DNA from: Caballeronia sordidicola | GTDB taxonomy: Bacteria > Pseudomonadota > Gammaproteobacteria > Burkholderiales > Burkholderiaceae | Length of the DNA: 64,000 nucleotides | Direction of reading: 5' to 3' | Assembly (NCBI RefSeq): GCF_000729995.1 | Contig: NZ_JNFG01000200.1 | Span: forward strand, 83,765-147,764 | Shown here: piece after piece, positions 1 through 8,968 of the stretch | Position numbering within the stretch: the first letter of the stretch is position 1 | Layout of the letters: the number at the start of each line of letters is the position of its first letter | Position numbers and translations under genes: made by a program | The notes under the pieces: model-generated | What the model saw: the letters and a program-made list of their open reading frames with translations, nothing else | The model's database searches: none | Told to the model about the DNA's origin: nothing

Positions 1-228
1 GAACGCGTTCATGAACGCGCTGCTGGCTGCTGGACTGGCCGCGAGATCGTCGGAACGCAAAGCGTCGCCGATCAAGTGGAAATCCGACCACGCCGCGCGA
101 TCCTTCTGCGTAAACCCGGAAAGAAACTGACTGATGTCGCCCGAACCGTCGAACGATTCTCCGTCGACAAAAGCGGACAGACGCTCGCCTCGCGAGCTAG
201 CCTGCGATTGCACCGAAACCGACCCCAT
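1..228 (-). CDS. rseA: Sigma-E factor negative regulatory protein RseA, N-terminal part (cut by left edge)
   Basis: The first 76 codons of an anti-sigma factor are present and the gene runs off the window edge. The protein begins MGSVSVQSQAS and contains ERLSAFVDGES, then a tryptophan, then FHLIGDALRSD, the usual sequence pattern of the RseA N-terminal domain that binds sigma-E in the cytoplasm. The transmembrane and periplasmic parts lie outside. It follows rpoE on the same strand with an 80-nt gap, the standard rpoE-rseA order, so it is probably co-transcribed. I chose the ATG at 228 because GGGGAG lies just upstream. An in-frame ATG at 240 is possible but has a weaker ribosome site. Confidence 0.88.
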   Translation of the reverse strand, partial: MGSVSVQSQASSRGERLSAFVDGESFDGSGDISQFLSGFTQKDRAAWSDFHLIGDALRSDDLAASPAASSAFMNAF

Positions 229-308
229 GATGCTCCCCATCTTGACTGCACCCCGTAGTGACACTACCTGACTCAGATACCGCGTCCCTGCCCCGCGCAA
301 CCTCGCTG

Positions 309-908
309 TTACCAGCGCTTGCCTTCGGGAGTGTCCAGCAACGGACGCAATTTTGCCGCAATGGCTTCGCGAGCACGAAAAATTCTTGATCTGACGGTCC
401 CAATAGGGCAATTCATCATTTCGGCTATTTCCTCGTAGCTCAGACCTTCAATCTCACGAAGAGTAATGGCGGTGCGCAGCTCTTCCGGTAAAACCGCCAT
501 TGCAGCATTGACCGTTTGTGCGATCTGCTTGCTCATCAACATCGACTCAGGCGTGTTGATATCCCTTAGTTGGTCTGCGTCGGAGAAAGTTTCCGCTTCT
601 TCTGCATCAGCTTCGGTAGAAGTTGGAGCACGCCGGCTCTGAGTGGCAAGGTAGTTCTTCGCGGTGTTCACCGCAATCCGGTAAAGCCAAGTATAAAACG
701 CCGATTCTCCGCGAAATTGCGGCAACGCGCGATAAGCCTTGATAAAGGCGTCCTGCGCGACGTCCTCGACCTCGGCGGGATCCCGCACGAGACGCGAGAT
801 AAGCCGGATGATTTTGCGCTGATATTTGGCGACCAGTAGCTCGAACGCTGCTTTGTCGCCTTTTTGCACGCGTTCGACCAGTACCTGATCGATTTCTTTT
901 TCGCTCAC
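309..908 (-). CDS. rpoE: RNA polymerase sigma-E factor RpoE (ECF family)
   Basis: This is a 199-residue ECF sigma factor with region 2 near residues 20-95 (LVAKYQRKIIRLISRLVRD, then DVAQDAFIKAYRAL and the tryptophan-containing FYTWLYRIAVN) and region 4 near residues 135-190 (LPEELRTAITLREIEGLSYEEIA followed by GTVRSRIFRAREAI). Length and sequence match the RpoE/AlgU group that directs the envelope-stress response. It is held inactive by RseA, encoded immediately downstream. Upstream lie a YgfX-like membrane protein and fabF on the same strand. The call is firm because both conserved regions are intact. Confidence 0.96.
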   Translation of the reverse strand: MSEKEIDQVLVERVQKGDKAAFELLVAKYQRKIIRLISRLVRDPAEVEDVAQDAFIKAYRALPQFRGESAFYTWLYRIAVNTAKNYLATQSRRAPTSTEADAEEAETFSDADQLRDINTPESMLMSKQIAQTVNAAMAVLPEELRTAITLREIEGLSYEEIAEMMNCPIGTVRSRIFRAREAIAAKLRPLLDTPEGKRW

Positions 909-1003
909 CTGGGAAATCCGTTAACTTTGGGGGTGCTACGCGGAGGGCCATTGTAGCGTTACGACGCCGGAACACGCCGGATGCTGACCGGCGGTTACAC
1001 GCG

Positions 1004-1498
1004 TTACAGATGTTCCTGGGCGCAGCGCCGGGCGCGCACAGCTAGTTCGCGGAATGCAGAGGCGTCGGCGAGCGCGTCGGCGGCCACCAGAAACGATGCC
1101 GGGCGGCCTTGCGCCGGGAGCAGGATGAGAGCAAGCAAGCGGTCGCTCCACTGGGCGCAACCTGTAATACGACGGTATTGCGCGTTCCCCGCACGATCCC
1201 ACGTGGTCAAACCATCTTGTCCAATCTCGAACGCAACGGGTCGGCGGCGCTCGCCACCCCAGGCCGCAGTGGCCAGCGCGGCAGTCACGGTCAAAGCCGC
1301 CACGTACCCGTTGAACAGTCCGGCGTAAGCCGCCACGCAGTGGAATACCGATCCCGCCGCTACTGCCACGAATGCTGCGGTAGCGCCCCAGAGGAACCGT
1401 GAGGGACGGAGAGTGTGCCGGCGCGGGAAATCAACGGGCAAGTCCGCGGTGGGCAAGTGCGCCGGCAACTCTGGCAACGGAATGTGCGCACTTGTCAT
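1004..1498 (-). CDS. YgfX/CptA-like small inner-membrane protein (hypothetical)
   Basis: The predicted protein has 164 residues. Its N-terminus is proline-rich (about residues 1-32), followed by two adjacent hydrophobic stretches around residues 38-60 and 64-82 that should form a membrane hairpin. A cytoplasmic C-terminal half follows, with a beta-rich segment and an ending resembling the PDSL-x-FRxLRV region of YgfX proteins. YgfX-type proteins are described as membrane partners of cytoskeletal proteins or toxin-like factors in E. coli, and that function is not shown here. It sits between fabF and rpoE on the same strand, a position where Burkholderiaceae often carry such a gene. The family assignment rests on topology and weak sequence similarity. 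Confidence 0.6.
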   Translation of the reverse strand: MTSAHIPLPELPAHLPTADLPVDFPRRHTLRPSRFLWGATAAFVAVAAGSVFHCVAAYAGLFNGYVAALTVTAALATAAWGGERRRPVAFEIGQDGLTTWDRAGNAQYRRITGCAQWSDRLLALILLPAQGRPASFLVAADALADASAFRELAVRARRCAQEHL

Positions 1499-1544
1499 TC
1501 GCCCGTTCCCGCGACGATCAAGCGCGCGCCGCTACGCACGTCGC

Positions 1545-2783
1545 TCAATGCTTCTTGAAAACGAGCGTGCCGTTCGTGCCGCCGAAACCGAACGAATTCT
1601 TCAGCGCCACGTCGATCTTCATTTCCCGCGCTTCGTTCGCGCAGTAATCCAGGTCACATGCCGGATCCTGGTTGAAGATATTGATGGTGGGCGGCGAGAT
1701 CTGGTGATGCAGCGCCAGCACGGTGAAGACCGATTCCAGTCCGCCGGCGCCGCCGAGCAGGTGGCCTGTCATCGACTTGGTGGAATTCACCACGATCTTC
1801 TTCGCGTGGTCACCGAACGCGTTCTTGATCCCGATGGTCTCTGCCAGATCGCCCAGTTGCGTGGACGTGCCATGGGCGTTCAGGTAGTGCACTTCGTCCG
1901 CATTGACCTGGGCATTTTTCAACGCGTTGCGCATGCTGCGGCGCGCGCCGTCGCCGTTTTCCGGCGGTGCAGTCATGTGATAAGCGTCGCCGCTCATGCC
2001 GTAGCCGCTGACTTCGGCGTAGATCTTCGCGCCGCGTGCTTTCGCATGCTCATACTCTTCGAGCACCATCACGCCGGCGCCTTCGCCCAGCACAAAACCG
2101 TCGCGATCCTTATCCCACGGACGGCTGGCGGTAGCCGGGTCATCGTTGCGCTGCGACAACGCGCGCGCAGCCGCGAAGCCGCCGATACCCAATGGCGACA
2201 CGGTCGCCTCGGAGCCGCCGCAGATCATCACGTCGGCGTCGCCGTATTCGATCAGACGCGAACCTTCGCCGATGCAATGCAGACCCGTCGTACACGCGGT
2301 CACAATGGCCAGGTTCGGTCCTTTCAAACCGAAGCGGATCGAGAGATGGCCGGAAATCATGTTGATGATCGACGCCGGCACGAAGAACGGCGAAACCCGG
2401 CGCGGGCCACGATTGAGCAATTCCGTTTGCGTGGCTTCGATCATCGGCAAGCCGCCGATTCCCGAGCCCACGACAACGCCCACGCGTTCCGAGTTTTCAT
2501 CGGTGATTTCCAGCCCGCTGTCCTGCATGGCCTGCACACCGGCGGCAATGCCGTAATGGATAAAGGTATCCATGTGGCGCGCTTCCTTGGCCGGCATATA
2601 GTCTTCGACCTTGAAGCCTTTGACTTCACCGGCAAAGCGCGTGGAAAAGTTCGTGGTATCGAACTTCGTGATCTCGGCGATGCCCGACTTGCCAGCGACC
2701 AGATTGGCCCAGCCGTCGGCAACGGTATTGCCGACAGGCGAAATCAGCCCAAGGCCTGTAACAACAACACGACGACGGCTCAC
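1545..2783 (-). CDS. fabF: 3-oxoacyl-[acyl-carrier-protein] synthase II (FabF)
   Basis: This 412-residue condensing enzyme elongates acyl-ACP with malonyl-ACP in type II fatty acid synthesis. The catalytic triad is visible: Cys164 in VTACTTGLHC, His304 in LNAHGTST and His341 in KSMTGHLLGG. The glycine-rich C-terminus FGFGGTNGTLVF is also intact. It lies downstream of acpP on the same strand, at the end of the fab block, with a hairpin in the 146-nt gap between them that may set the ACP:FabF ratio. Full length, no anomalies. Confidence 0.97.
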   Translation of the reverse strand: MSRRRVVVTGLGLISPVGNTVADGWANLVAGKSGIAEITKFDTTNFSTRFAGEVKGFKVEDYMPAKEARHMDTFIHYGIAAGVQAMQDSGLEITDENSERVGVVVGSGIGGLPMIEATQTELLNRGPRRVSPFFVPASIINMISGHLSIRFGLKGPNLAIVTACTTGLHCIGEGSRLIEYGDADVMICGGSEATVSPLGIGGFAAARALSQRNDDPATASRPWDKDRDGFVLGEGAGVMVLEEYEHAKARGAKIYAEVSGYGMSGDAYHMTAPPENGDGARRSMRNALKNAQVNADEVHYLNAHGTSTQLGDLAETIGIKNAFGDHAKKIVVNSTKSMTGHLLGGAGGLESVFTVLALHHQISPPTINIFNQDPACDLDYCANEAREMKIDVALKNSFGFGGTNGTLVFKKH

Positions 2784-2805
2784 GGTAACCCCTTATCCAT
2801 AAATG

Positions 2806-2860
2806 ACAAAAAGCAAAAGCCACAAGATCCACAGGAAATTGCCCTGTGAGCCCTGTGGCT
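2806..2860 (-). terminator. Hairpin with T-run between acpP and fabF (intrinsic terminator or attenuator)
   Basis: Read on the minus strand, arms beginning AGCCACAGGG and ending TTGTGGCT can pair with small internal mismatches. They are followed by TTTGCTTTTTG. This is the usual shape of an intrinsic terminator. It lies after acpP and before fabF in the same operon, so partial termination would make acpP mRNA more abundant than fabF mRNA. Read by eye, with no folding energy computed. Confidence 0.55.
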
Positions 2861-2929
2861 GTTAAATCGGTTCGAATCGCGACAGAGCGTCAACCCCGAA
2901 TAGTCTAGCTGCAGCTTGGCGCGCGGGCT

Positions 2930-3169
2930 TTAGGCCTTGACGTTGGCGCGAGCGTAGTCGATCGCTTGCTGAACCGTCGTGATCTTCTCGGCTTCTTCGT
3001 CAGGGATTTCCATGCCGAATTCGTCTTCGAGAGCCATCACGAGTTCGACGGTGTCGAGCGAGTCAGCGCCCAGATCGTTGACGAACGAAGCTTCGTTCTT
3101 GATTTCGGCTTCGGCGACGCCCAGTTGTTCGGCGACGATCTTCTTCACGCGCTGTTCGATATTGTCCAT
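2930..3169 (-). CDS. acpP: Acyl carrier protein AcpP
   Basis: This 79-residue acidic protein carries the phosphopantetheine attachment motif [10 protein letters not shown], with the serine near residue 37. It is the soluble carrier on which acyl chains are built by FabD, FabH, FabG and FabF, all encoded next to it. Length and acidity are typical. GGAGGG lies upstream of the ATG as a strong ribosome site. A 248-nt gap separates it from fabG, long enough for a separate promoter. Confidence 0.98.
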
Positions 3170-3417
3170 GCAGCCCTCCGAGGGAAATGTAGTTCAAAAA
3201 CACAAGTGCGCGCATTTTATCAGGTTTGTACCCGTAAATACCCACGCACGGAATCAGCTTTGTTTGGCGCGTGACATGGCTTTGATGCCCGTCACGCCCT
3301 TTTCAGCGCCCTTACCTGCTTACCACTTCTGACAGCGAATCTCGCCTCTCTTACACCGCGCTTTGAATCAGCACTTTGCGCACCCGCCACACGGCGCGGA
3401 TATTAACGAAATGCCTG

Positions 3418-4158
3418 TCACATGTACATGCCGCCGTTCACGTGGAGCGTAGTGCCCGTGATGTACCCCGCGTGTGGCGAAGCAAGGAAAGCCACAGCAT
3501 GAGCGATATCTTCCGGGCTGCCCAGTCGGCCGAGTGGTATCTGTGCTGTGAGTGCCGCACGCTGCGCTTCCGGCAAAACCTTGGTCATGTCGGTATCGAT
3601 AAAACCCGGTGCAATGCAGTTCACCGTGATCCCGCGGCTGCCGATCTCACGGGCCAGCGCCCGCGTCATGCCTGCCACGCCGGCCTTCGCGGCCGCGTAG
3701 TTAGCCTGCCCCGGATTGCCCGATGAGGCCACCACCGACGTGATATTGATGATCCGTCCGCCGCGCGCTTTCATCATCGGGCGCAGCACGGCGCGCGAGA
3801 GACGGAAAACGGCGCGCAGATTGGTGTCGATGACGGCGTCGAATTCGTCGTCCTTCATGCGCATCGCGAGTTGATCTTTCGTGATCCCCGCGTTGTTCAC
3901 CAGCACGTTGAGTCCGCCGAATTCCTTGACCACGCCGTCGATAAACGCTTCGCTCGCAGCTGCATCCGTCACGTTCAGCACCGCGCCGCGGCTTTGTCCG
4001 CCAAACTCTTTCAACGCTTCGGTAATGCCGTCTGCGCCGCTTTCGCTGGTCGCCGTGCCAATCACAGTCGCGCCCTGGCGCGCGAGTTCGACCGCGATCG
4101 ACCGGCCGATCCCTCGCGACGCACCCGTCACGACCACTATGTGCTTGTCCAGAATCAT
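3418..4158 (-). CDS. fabG: 3-oxoacyl-[acyl-carrier-protein] reductase (FabG)
   Basis: This short-chain dehydrogenase of 246 residues reduces 3-oxoacyl-ACP with NADPH. The Rossmann glycine motif is TGASRGIG (residues 11-18). The NNAG motif is near 88-91, and the catalytic Ser141, Tyr154 and Lys158 are in place (NYAAAKAG). The reading frame is open well upstream, but the ATG at 4158 gives the standard FabG N-terminus and has AAGGAA as a ribosome site. It sits 56 nt downstream of fabD in the fab operon. Confidence 0.97.
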   Translation of the reverse strand: MILDKHIVVVTGASRGIGRSIAVELARQGATVIGTATSESGADGITEALKEFGGQSRGAVLNVTDAAASEAFIDGVVKEFGGLNVLVNNAGITKDQLAMRMKDDEFDAVIDTNLRAVFRLSRAVLRPMMKARGGRIINITSVVASSGNPGQANYAAAKAGVAGMTRALAREIGSRGITVNCIAPGFIDTDMTKVLPEAQRAALTAQIPLGRLGSPEDIAHAVAFLASPHAGYITGTTLHVNGGMYM

Positions 4159-4214
4159 GTTTCGTCTGTTCCTTGTTTGTCGCTTAACTGCTTTGGCCTG
4201 TTCAGCTAATGAAT

Positions 4215-5147
4215 TCAGCCGGCGAGCAGTTTGCGGGTTTCTTCGAGCGAAGCCGGATCGAAAATCGACGCACCGATCAGCGTACCGTCGATGCGCTTCG
4301 TCAACCCGTTCAGCACCTTGCCCGGACCGCATTCGATCACGTGCGTGACCCCTTCGTGCGCCATCTTCTGCACGGTTTCAACCCAACGCACAGGACCCGC
4401 GGCCTGACGCACGAGCGCGTCCTTGATCGCAGCCGGTTCGGCGACGCTCGCGACATCGATGTTATTGATCAGTGGAATCTGCGGCACGCTAATATCCACG
4501 CTTGCCAGATACTCGCGCAACTGGTCCGACGCCGGCTTGAGCAGCGACGAATGGAATGGCGCCGATACCGGCAGCGGCAACGCGCGTTTCGCGCCCTTGG
4601 CCTTGGCGATTTCGCAGGCTTTTTCAACGCCTGCTTTCGCACCAGCGATCACCACTTGGGACGGCGCGTTGAAGTTCACCGCTTCAACAATCCCCGCCGC
4701 CGATGCTTCAGCGCAGACGGCACGCACAGCGTCGTCGTCGAGACCCAAGATTGCTGCCATGCCGCCCTCGCCTACCGGCACGGCGCTCTGCATGGCTTGC
4801 GCGCGAAACCGCACGAGCGGCACGGCGGCGGAAAACGGCAGCGCTCCGGCAACCACCAGCGCGGTGTATTCGCCCAGGCTATGACCCGCGACGATCGCCG
4901 GTTTCAGTCCGGTTTCCTTTTCCCACACACGATAGATTGCGTAAGCGGCCGTCAGCATGACGGGCTGCGTATTCGTGGTCAGACCCAGCTCTTCAACCGG
5001 ACCGTCGGCGATCAGCTTGCCGAGATCCTGACCGAGCGCATCGGATGCCTGTTGCACGGTTTCGCGCACCACGGCGTGGTCGGCGAATGCATTGAGCATG
5101 CCGACCGACTGGGAACCTTGTCCCGGAAAAACGAACGCGAATTTCAT
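4215..5147 (-). CDS. fabD: Malonyl-CoA:ACP transacylase (FabD)
   Basis: This 310-residue acyltransferase loads malonate from CoA onto ACP. It begins with the family pattern FVFPGQGSQ. The nucleophile Ser90 lies in GHSLGEYTAL, and the partner His199 is in SAPFHSSLL. Length is normal. It lies between fabH and fabG on the same strand with a short spacing, consistent with one transcript for chain initiation and elongation enzymes. Confidence 0.97.
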   Translation of the reverse strand: MKFAFVFPGQGSQSVGMLNAFADHAVVRETVQQASDALGQDLGKLIADGPVEELGLTTNTQPVMLTAAYAIYRVWEKETGLKPAIVAGHSLGEYTALVVAGALPFSAAVPLVRFRAQAMQSAVPVGEGGMAAILGLDDDAVRAVCAEASAAGIVEAVNFNAPSQVVIAGAKAGVEKACEIAKAKGAKRALPLPVSAPFHSSLLKPASDQLREYLASVDISVPQIPLINNIDVASVAEPAAIKDALVRQAAGPVRWVETVQKMAHEGVTHVIECGPGKVLNGLTKRIDGTLIGASIFDPASLEETRKLLAG

Positions 5148-5221
5148 GAGGTCCTTGCTCGATTGGATTGTCGAATCACTGACGTGGCGTGATGAAGAAG
5201 TCGTATCGGCTTAATACCCGC

Positions 5222-6211
5222 TTAATAGCGGATAACCGACGCGCCCCACGTGAAGCCGCCACCCACCCCTTCAATCAGCACATGCTGGCCGCGCTTGATG
5301 CGGCCGTCGCGCACGGCGACGTCGAATGCGAGAGGAATTGATGCAGCCGATGTATTGCCATGCTCGCCAACGGTCACGACCATGCGCTCAAGCGGCACAT
5401 GCAGCTTGCGCGCGGTGCTTTCCATGATGCGGATATTGGCCTGATGGGGAACCAGCCAGTCGATGTCGCCAGCGGTCAGTCGCGCCTTCTCGAGCGCCTC
5501 GACGGCCACTTTTTCCAGCACCTTCACCGCCAGCTTGAATACGGCGGGACCATCCATGTGCAGGAACGCGCTGCCTTCGATCACGCCTTTGTTCACATTG
5601 CCCGGCGTGCACAGGATGTTCGCGTGGCTGCCGTCGGCGTGAAGTGCGCTGGACAGTACGCCGGGTTCATCGGAGGCTTGCAGGATCACGGCGCCAGCGC
5701 CGTCGCCGAACAGCACGCAGGTAGTGCGGTCGTTGAAATCGAGAATGCGCGAGAAGGTTTCAGCACCGACGACCAGCGCCGTACGATTGATGCCTGCGCG
5801 GATGAGGCTGTCGGCCACTGCAACGGCATAAGCGAAGCCCGAACAGACCGCCTGGATATCAAACGCGGCGCCGCTATTCTTGATACCGAGCTTGTTCTGC
5901 AACAGGCAAGCCGTGCTGGGAAAGACGAAGTCAGGCGTGGACGTGGCCACAATGATCAGGTCGATCGACTGCGGATCGATATCCGCGGCCTCGATCGCGT
6001 GACGCGAGGCCCGCAAGGCCAGGTCGCTGGTCGTCTGATCGGGTGCAGCGAAATGACGTGCATGGATACCGGTGCGCGCGACGATCCACTCATCGCTCGT
6101 TTCAACACCCTGTTTTGCCAGACGCTCGGCCAGTTGCTGGTTCGAGACACGGTCCGCCGGCAGGTAACTGCCCGTTCCGATCACGCGGGAATAGAGATTC
6201 GATTGAGCCAT
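5222..6211 (-). CDS. fabH: 3-oxoacyl-[acyl-carrier-protein] synthase III (FabH)
   Basis: This 329-residue ketoacyl-ACP synthase III starts fatty acid synthesis by condensing acetyl-CoA with malonyl-ACP. The catalytic residues are Cys123 (AVCSGFAYA), His256 (VPHQANIRI) and Asn286 (GNTSAASIPL). The start codon overlaps the stop of plsX by one base (TAATG), indicating translational coupling. The sequence ends with the family pattern GGGFTWGASVIRY. Confidence 0.97.
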   Translation of the reverse strand: MAQSNLYSRVIGTGSYLPADRVSNQQLAERLAKQGVETSDEWIVARTGIHARHFAAPDQTTSDLALRASRHAIEAADIDPQSIDLIIVATSTPDFVFPSTACLLQNKLGIKNSGAAFDIQAVCSGFAYAVAVADSLIRAGINRTALVVGAETFSRILDFNDRTTCVLFGDGAGAVILQASDEPGVLSSALHADGSHANILCTPGNVNKGVIEGSAFLHMDGPAVFKLAVKVLEKVAVEALEKARLTAGDIDWLVPHQANIRIMESTARKLHVPLERMVVTVGEHGNTSAASIPLAFDVAVRDGRIKRGQHVLIEGVGGGFTWGASVIRY

Positions 6212-7383
6212 TATGCCTTCGAGGATAGCGCGGCACCCGGTTCGCCCGGCTGCACGAGCGGGCGGGCAGCGACCGTATTATCGCCTGGGGCGATAGGGTC
6301 GGCCGCGGGGTCGGCTTGATTCGGGACCACGGTGCCAGCATTGTCAGCAGAAGCGCCGAGCGCCGCTTGTTTCACGGGAGCAGCGTTTTCTTCCATGGCG
6401 CGCACGAGACGATCAAGCACGCCATTTTTGACGGCATCATACCCGCGTTTTATAGCCCACTCAAACCCGTAGGCTTGTGCCGATCCATGGCTCTTGATGA
6501 CCAGCCCGCGCAGGCCGAGCAGCGCGGCGCCGTTATATTGAGCGGGGTCGACCCGCCGTTTGAAGCGTTTTAGAACGGGCAATGCGACGAGCGCCATCAG
6601 CTTGGTCAAGAGCGACCGGCTGAATTCCTCGCGGATCATGTCGGTCAGCATCTGCGCCAGGCCTTCCGAGGTCTTCAGCGCCACGTTACCGACAAAACCA
6701 TCGCACACGACCACGTCGGTCGTGCCTTTATAGATGTCGTTGCCTTCCACGTTGCCGTAGAAATTGAGCGTGCTTGCGCGCAGCAATTCGCCGGCGCGTT
6801 TGATGACGTCGTTGCCTTTGATGACTTCTTCGCCGATGTTGAGCAGACCAATGGTCGGGCGCTCCTTGTCCCCGATAGCGGCGACAAGCGCGTGGCCCAT
6901 TTCGGCGAATTGCAGCAAGTGTTGCGGCTCGCAGTCCACATTCGCGCCCAGATCGAGCACGGTGGTGAAGCCCTTCTGGCTTGGCATCGCGAATGCGATA
7001 GCCGGGCGCTCAATGCCTGGCAGCGTCTTGAGCACGTAGCGCGACACGGCCATCAGTGCGCCGGTGTTACCTGCCGAGATGCACGTCTGGGCCTGGCCGT
7101 CCTTGACGAGATTGAGCGCTACCCGCATGGACGAATCTTTCTTCCGGCGCAGCGCAACTTCGACGGAATCGTCCATCTCGACCACTTCGGTCGCCGGGAC
7201 GACCGTCAGCCGGGTTTCGCCCGTGGCTTTGCACTTCTTCAGTTGCGCGCGGATGGCCGACTCGATGCCGACAAGCAACAGCTGCGCATCAGGATGCGAA
7301 CGCACGAAGCTGACCGCGGCAGGAACGGTCACGGCCGGGCCGTGGTCGCCTCCCATGCAGTCGATAGTGATCTTTACGGTCAT
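6211..7383 (-). CDS. plsX: Phosphate acyltransferase PlsX
   Basis: This 390-residue enzyme converts acyl-ACP and phosphate to acyl-phosphate for phospholipid synthesis. The N-terminus has the family motif DCMGGDHGP, and the body has SAGNTGALMA, DLGANVDC and VCDGFVGNVALK. Compared with common PlsX proteins of about 340-360 residues, the C-terminus carries an extra Ala/Pro-rich tail of roughly 40 residues (after about residue 345) that is probably disordered. It is coupled to fabH by a one-base overlap and lies downstream of rpmF, after a terminator-like hairpin. Confidence 0.95.
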   Translation of the reverse strand: MTVKITIDCMGGDHGPAVTVPAAVSFVRSHPDAQLLLVGIESAIRAQLKKCKATGETRLTVVPATEVVEMDDSVEVALRRKKDSSMRVALNLVKDGQAQTCISAGNTGALMAVSRYVLKTLPGIERPAIAFAMPSQKGFTTVLDLGANVDCEPQHLLQFAEMGHALVAAIGDKERPTIGLLNIGEEVIKGNDVIKRAGELLRASTLNFYGNVEGNDIYKGTTDVVVCDGFVGNVALKTSEGLAQMLTDMIREEFSRSLLTKLMALVALPVLKRFKRRVDPAQYNGAALLGLRGLVIKSHGSAQAYGFEWAIKRGYDAVKNGVLDRLVRAMEENAAPVKQAALGASADNAGTVVPNQADPAADPIAPGDNTVAARPLVQPGEPGAALSSKA

Positions 7384-7404
7384 GGAGTGCGACGAATTTC
7401 AGGC

Positions 7405-7433
7405 ACAAAAAAGCGGCAGTGAAATGCCGCCTT
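7405..7433 (-). terminator. Terminator-like hairpin between rpmF and plsX
   Basis: On the minus strand the sequence GCGGCA, a six-base loop, then TGCCGC is followed directly by TTTTTTG. The stem is short but GC-rich and the U-run is good. It would partly end transcripts carrying yceD-rpmF before plsX, separating abundant ribosomal-protein mRNA from lipid-synthesis mRNA. Confidence 0.6.
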
Positions 7434-7524
7434 CTTGTTATACCGAGAAGATGTCAAGCGCGAACAACCGCGACTCAGACCATGAGTCAAGACGGTAACG
7501 CCAGACGCAACAAGCGTCGTACGC

Positions 7525-7704
7525 TTAGTCGTTCTTCGTCTTGATGACTTTCTTGCCACGATAGTAGCCATTCGGGCTCACGTGGTGACGCAGATGCACT
7601 TCACCCGTGCTCGGCTCAACGGCCAGCGCCGGTGCCGTGAGGAAATCGTGCGAACGATGCATGCCGCGCTTGGACGGCGATTTCTTGTTTTGCTGAACTG
7701 CCAT
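7525..7704 (-). CDS. rpmF: 50S ribosomal protein L32
   Basis: A 59-residue protein starts MAVQQNKKSPSKRGMHRSHD and ends KKVIKTKND, the classic L32 sequence of beta-proteobacteria. It is a structural protein of the large ribosomal subunit. A Lys/Arg-rich start, the conserved HLRHHVSPNGYYRGK segment and the position between yceD and plsX make the call secure. The zinc-binding cysteines found in some L32 proteins are absent, as is usual in this lineage. Confidence 0.97.
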   Translation of the reverse strand: MAVQQNKKSPSKRGMHRSHDFLTAPALAVEPSTGEVHLRHHVSPNGYYRGKKVIKTKND

Positions 7705-7870
7705 GATGACTCCGGAAAAATTTTGCGAATTCTAACACAGCTCGACACGCCGGAGACCCTGACCTTCGGCCAGTGGACCTTTCCGGACGCATCGCGCCGC
7801 CTGATGATTGGATACCCGGCCTGATGCCGGATATCAATACTCCTTAGTGCGAGCGTTTAAAGCACGCGCT

Positions 7871-8524
7871 TCAATGCTTGTTGTCGTCGGAACCGCCCTG
7901 CTTGAGCTTACCGAGCGCGGCGAACGGATTGGGTCTGCCTGTGCCGCCATCTTGCGGCGTGCCTGCCTCTCCATTCAGACCACCATCGTCCAGCTCGCCC
8001 TCGGCGCCGTCGAGACCCGTTACCAGGCTCTCGTGCACTTCAGGACACACTTCGTGCTTCGGCACGAGCGGCAAGGTCAACAACAATTCCTCTTCGATCA
8101 AGTCGACGAGATCGAACTGGCGTGAGCCAACGATCACTTCCACTTCATCGTTGTCTAGCGGAAACTCGTCCGCTTCATCTTCCGTGGTGACAATGCGATA
8201 CGTTGCATCGACATCCAGGTGTTGCGAATACGGCGAAAGACAACGCTGGCATTCAATCCAGACCGATCCGTGCACCGCTAGCCGCAAATAAGGCTGCGGC
8301 GCTTCAGTGCCGTCGTCCTGCAACTCGGGCTGCATGGAGCCTTCGGCCTGCCATGAAAACACCGTGTCGCGGTCTGGAGCATCTGCCGGCACTTCGTTCA
8401 ACATACGCGGCAACTGCGAGACCCGTACACCACCTGCTGCCTGACGACGGCTTTGGGCGAATTCGAACAGGTCGAGTGCGCGCAAGTCGGCGGGACATGC
8501 AGGTTTGCCAGGATTCTGTGTCAT
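7871..8524 (-). CDS. yceD: YceD/DUF177 family protein (23S rRNA accumulation)
   Basis: A 217-residue protein with the DUF177 pattern: a central ECQRCLSP motif (two cysteines, around residue 90), the acidic DNDEVEVI stretch, the segment FDLVDLIEEELLLTLPLVPKH and a later conserved cysteine (EVCPEV). Family members are needed for 23S rRNA accumulation and ribosome assembly in E. coli and plants. Co-location with rpmF is the standard arrangement. The acidic, glycine-rich tail after about residue 170 looks flexible. A 166-nt spacer separates it from rpmF. Confidence 0.9.
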   Translation of the reverse strand: MTQNPGKPACPADLRALDLFEFAQSRRQAAGGVRVSQLPRMLNEVPADAPDRDTVFSWQAEGSMQPELQDDGTEAPQPYLRLAVHGSVWIECQRCLSPYSQHLDVDATYRIVTTEDEADEFPLDNDEVEVIVGSRQFDLVDLIEEELLLTLPLVPKHEVCPEVHESLVTGLDGAEGELDDGGLNGEAGTPQDGGTGRPNPFAALGKLKQGGSDDNKH

Positions 8525-8968
8525 GTGCGCTCCTGCAGTGGTCGTTGCCGCGACGGCTGGATAGCAAGTCCGCGGAGGACGACCGGGGGTGAAGCTGCAG
8601 TATGCACCGCACCGGACCCGTCCGGCTGGTGTGGTTTATCCCGATTTTGCGGCGACTTTGCGGTTTCAGCAGCAGCCCGCGGGCTTGTTGCTTATTTTCC
8701 GGCGACTATCGCGACATTCGGCCCCACCACTTTAGGCTACCACTCCGAGCCGCAAGGCATCCGGTACATCCCGGTACACTTCCGGCTACCGTGGCGCCAC
8801 GCCGGTATGCGTAAAAAGGCCTTCGCATACCGATGAAAAGCCCAAAATCATAGCGGCTTTGTCTTTTCGAGTCAAACACTTATGCTTCGGCTTGTGGTAC
8901 CGCGCGGTTCAGTACAGCCAAGCGCGGTTCCAGTCCTTTCTCCCAATTGTTCTTAGCCAATCCTTTTC
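8525..8968. other. Divergent intergenic region between yceD and maf
   Basis: No gene is evident in this 444-nt stretch, which must hold the promoters of the yceD-rpmF block (leftward) and of maf (rightward). A perfect nine-base inverted repeat, CGGTATGCG at 8803-8811 and CGCATACCG at 8824-8832, forms a hairpin with a 12-nt loop. Several copies of a short CCGGTAC-type motif occur around 8760-8790. Function is not assignable from sequence. Confidence 0.5.

Noticed and set aside
1413..2849. 478-codon open frame opposite fabF
   Set aside because: Antisense shadow of fabF with no domain; fabF has all catalytic residues.
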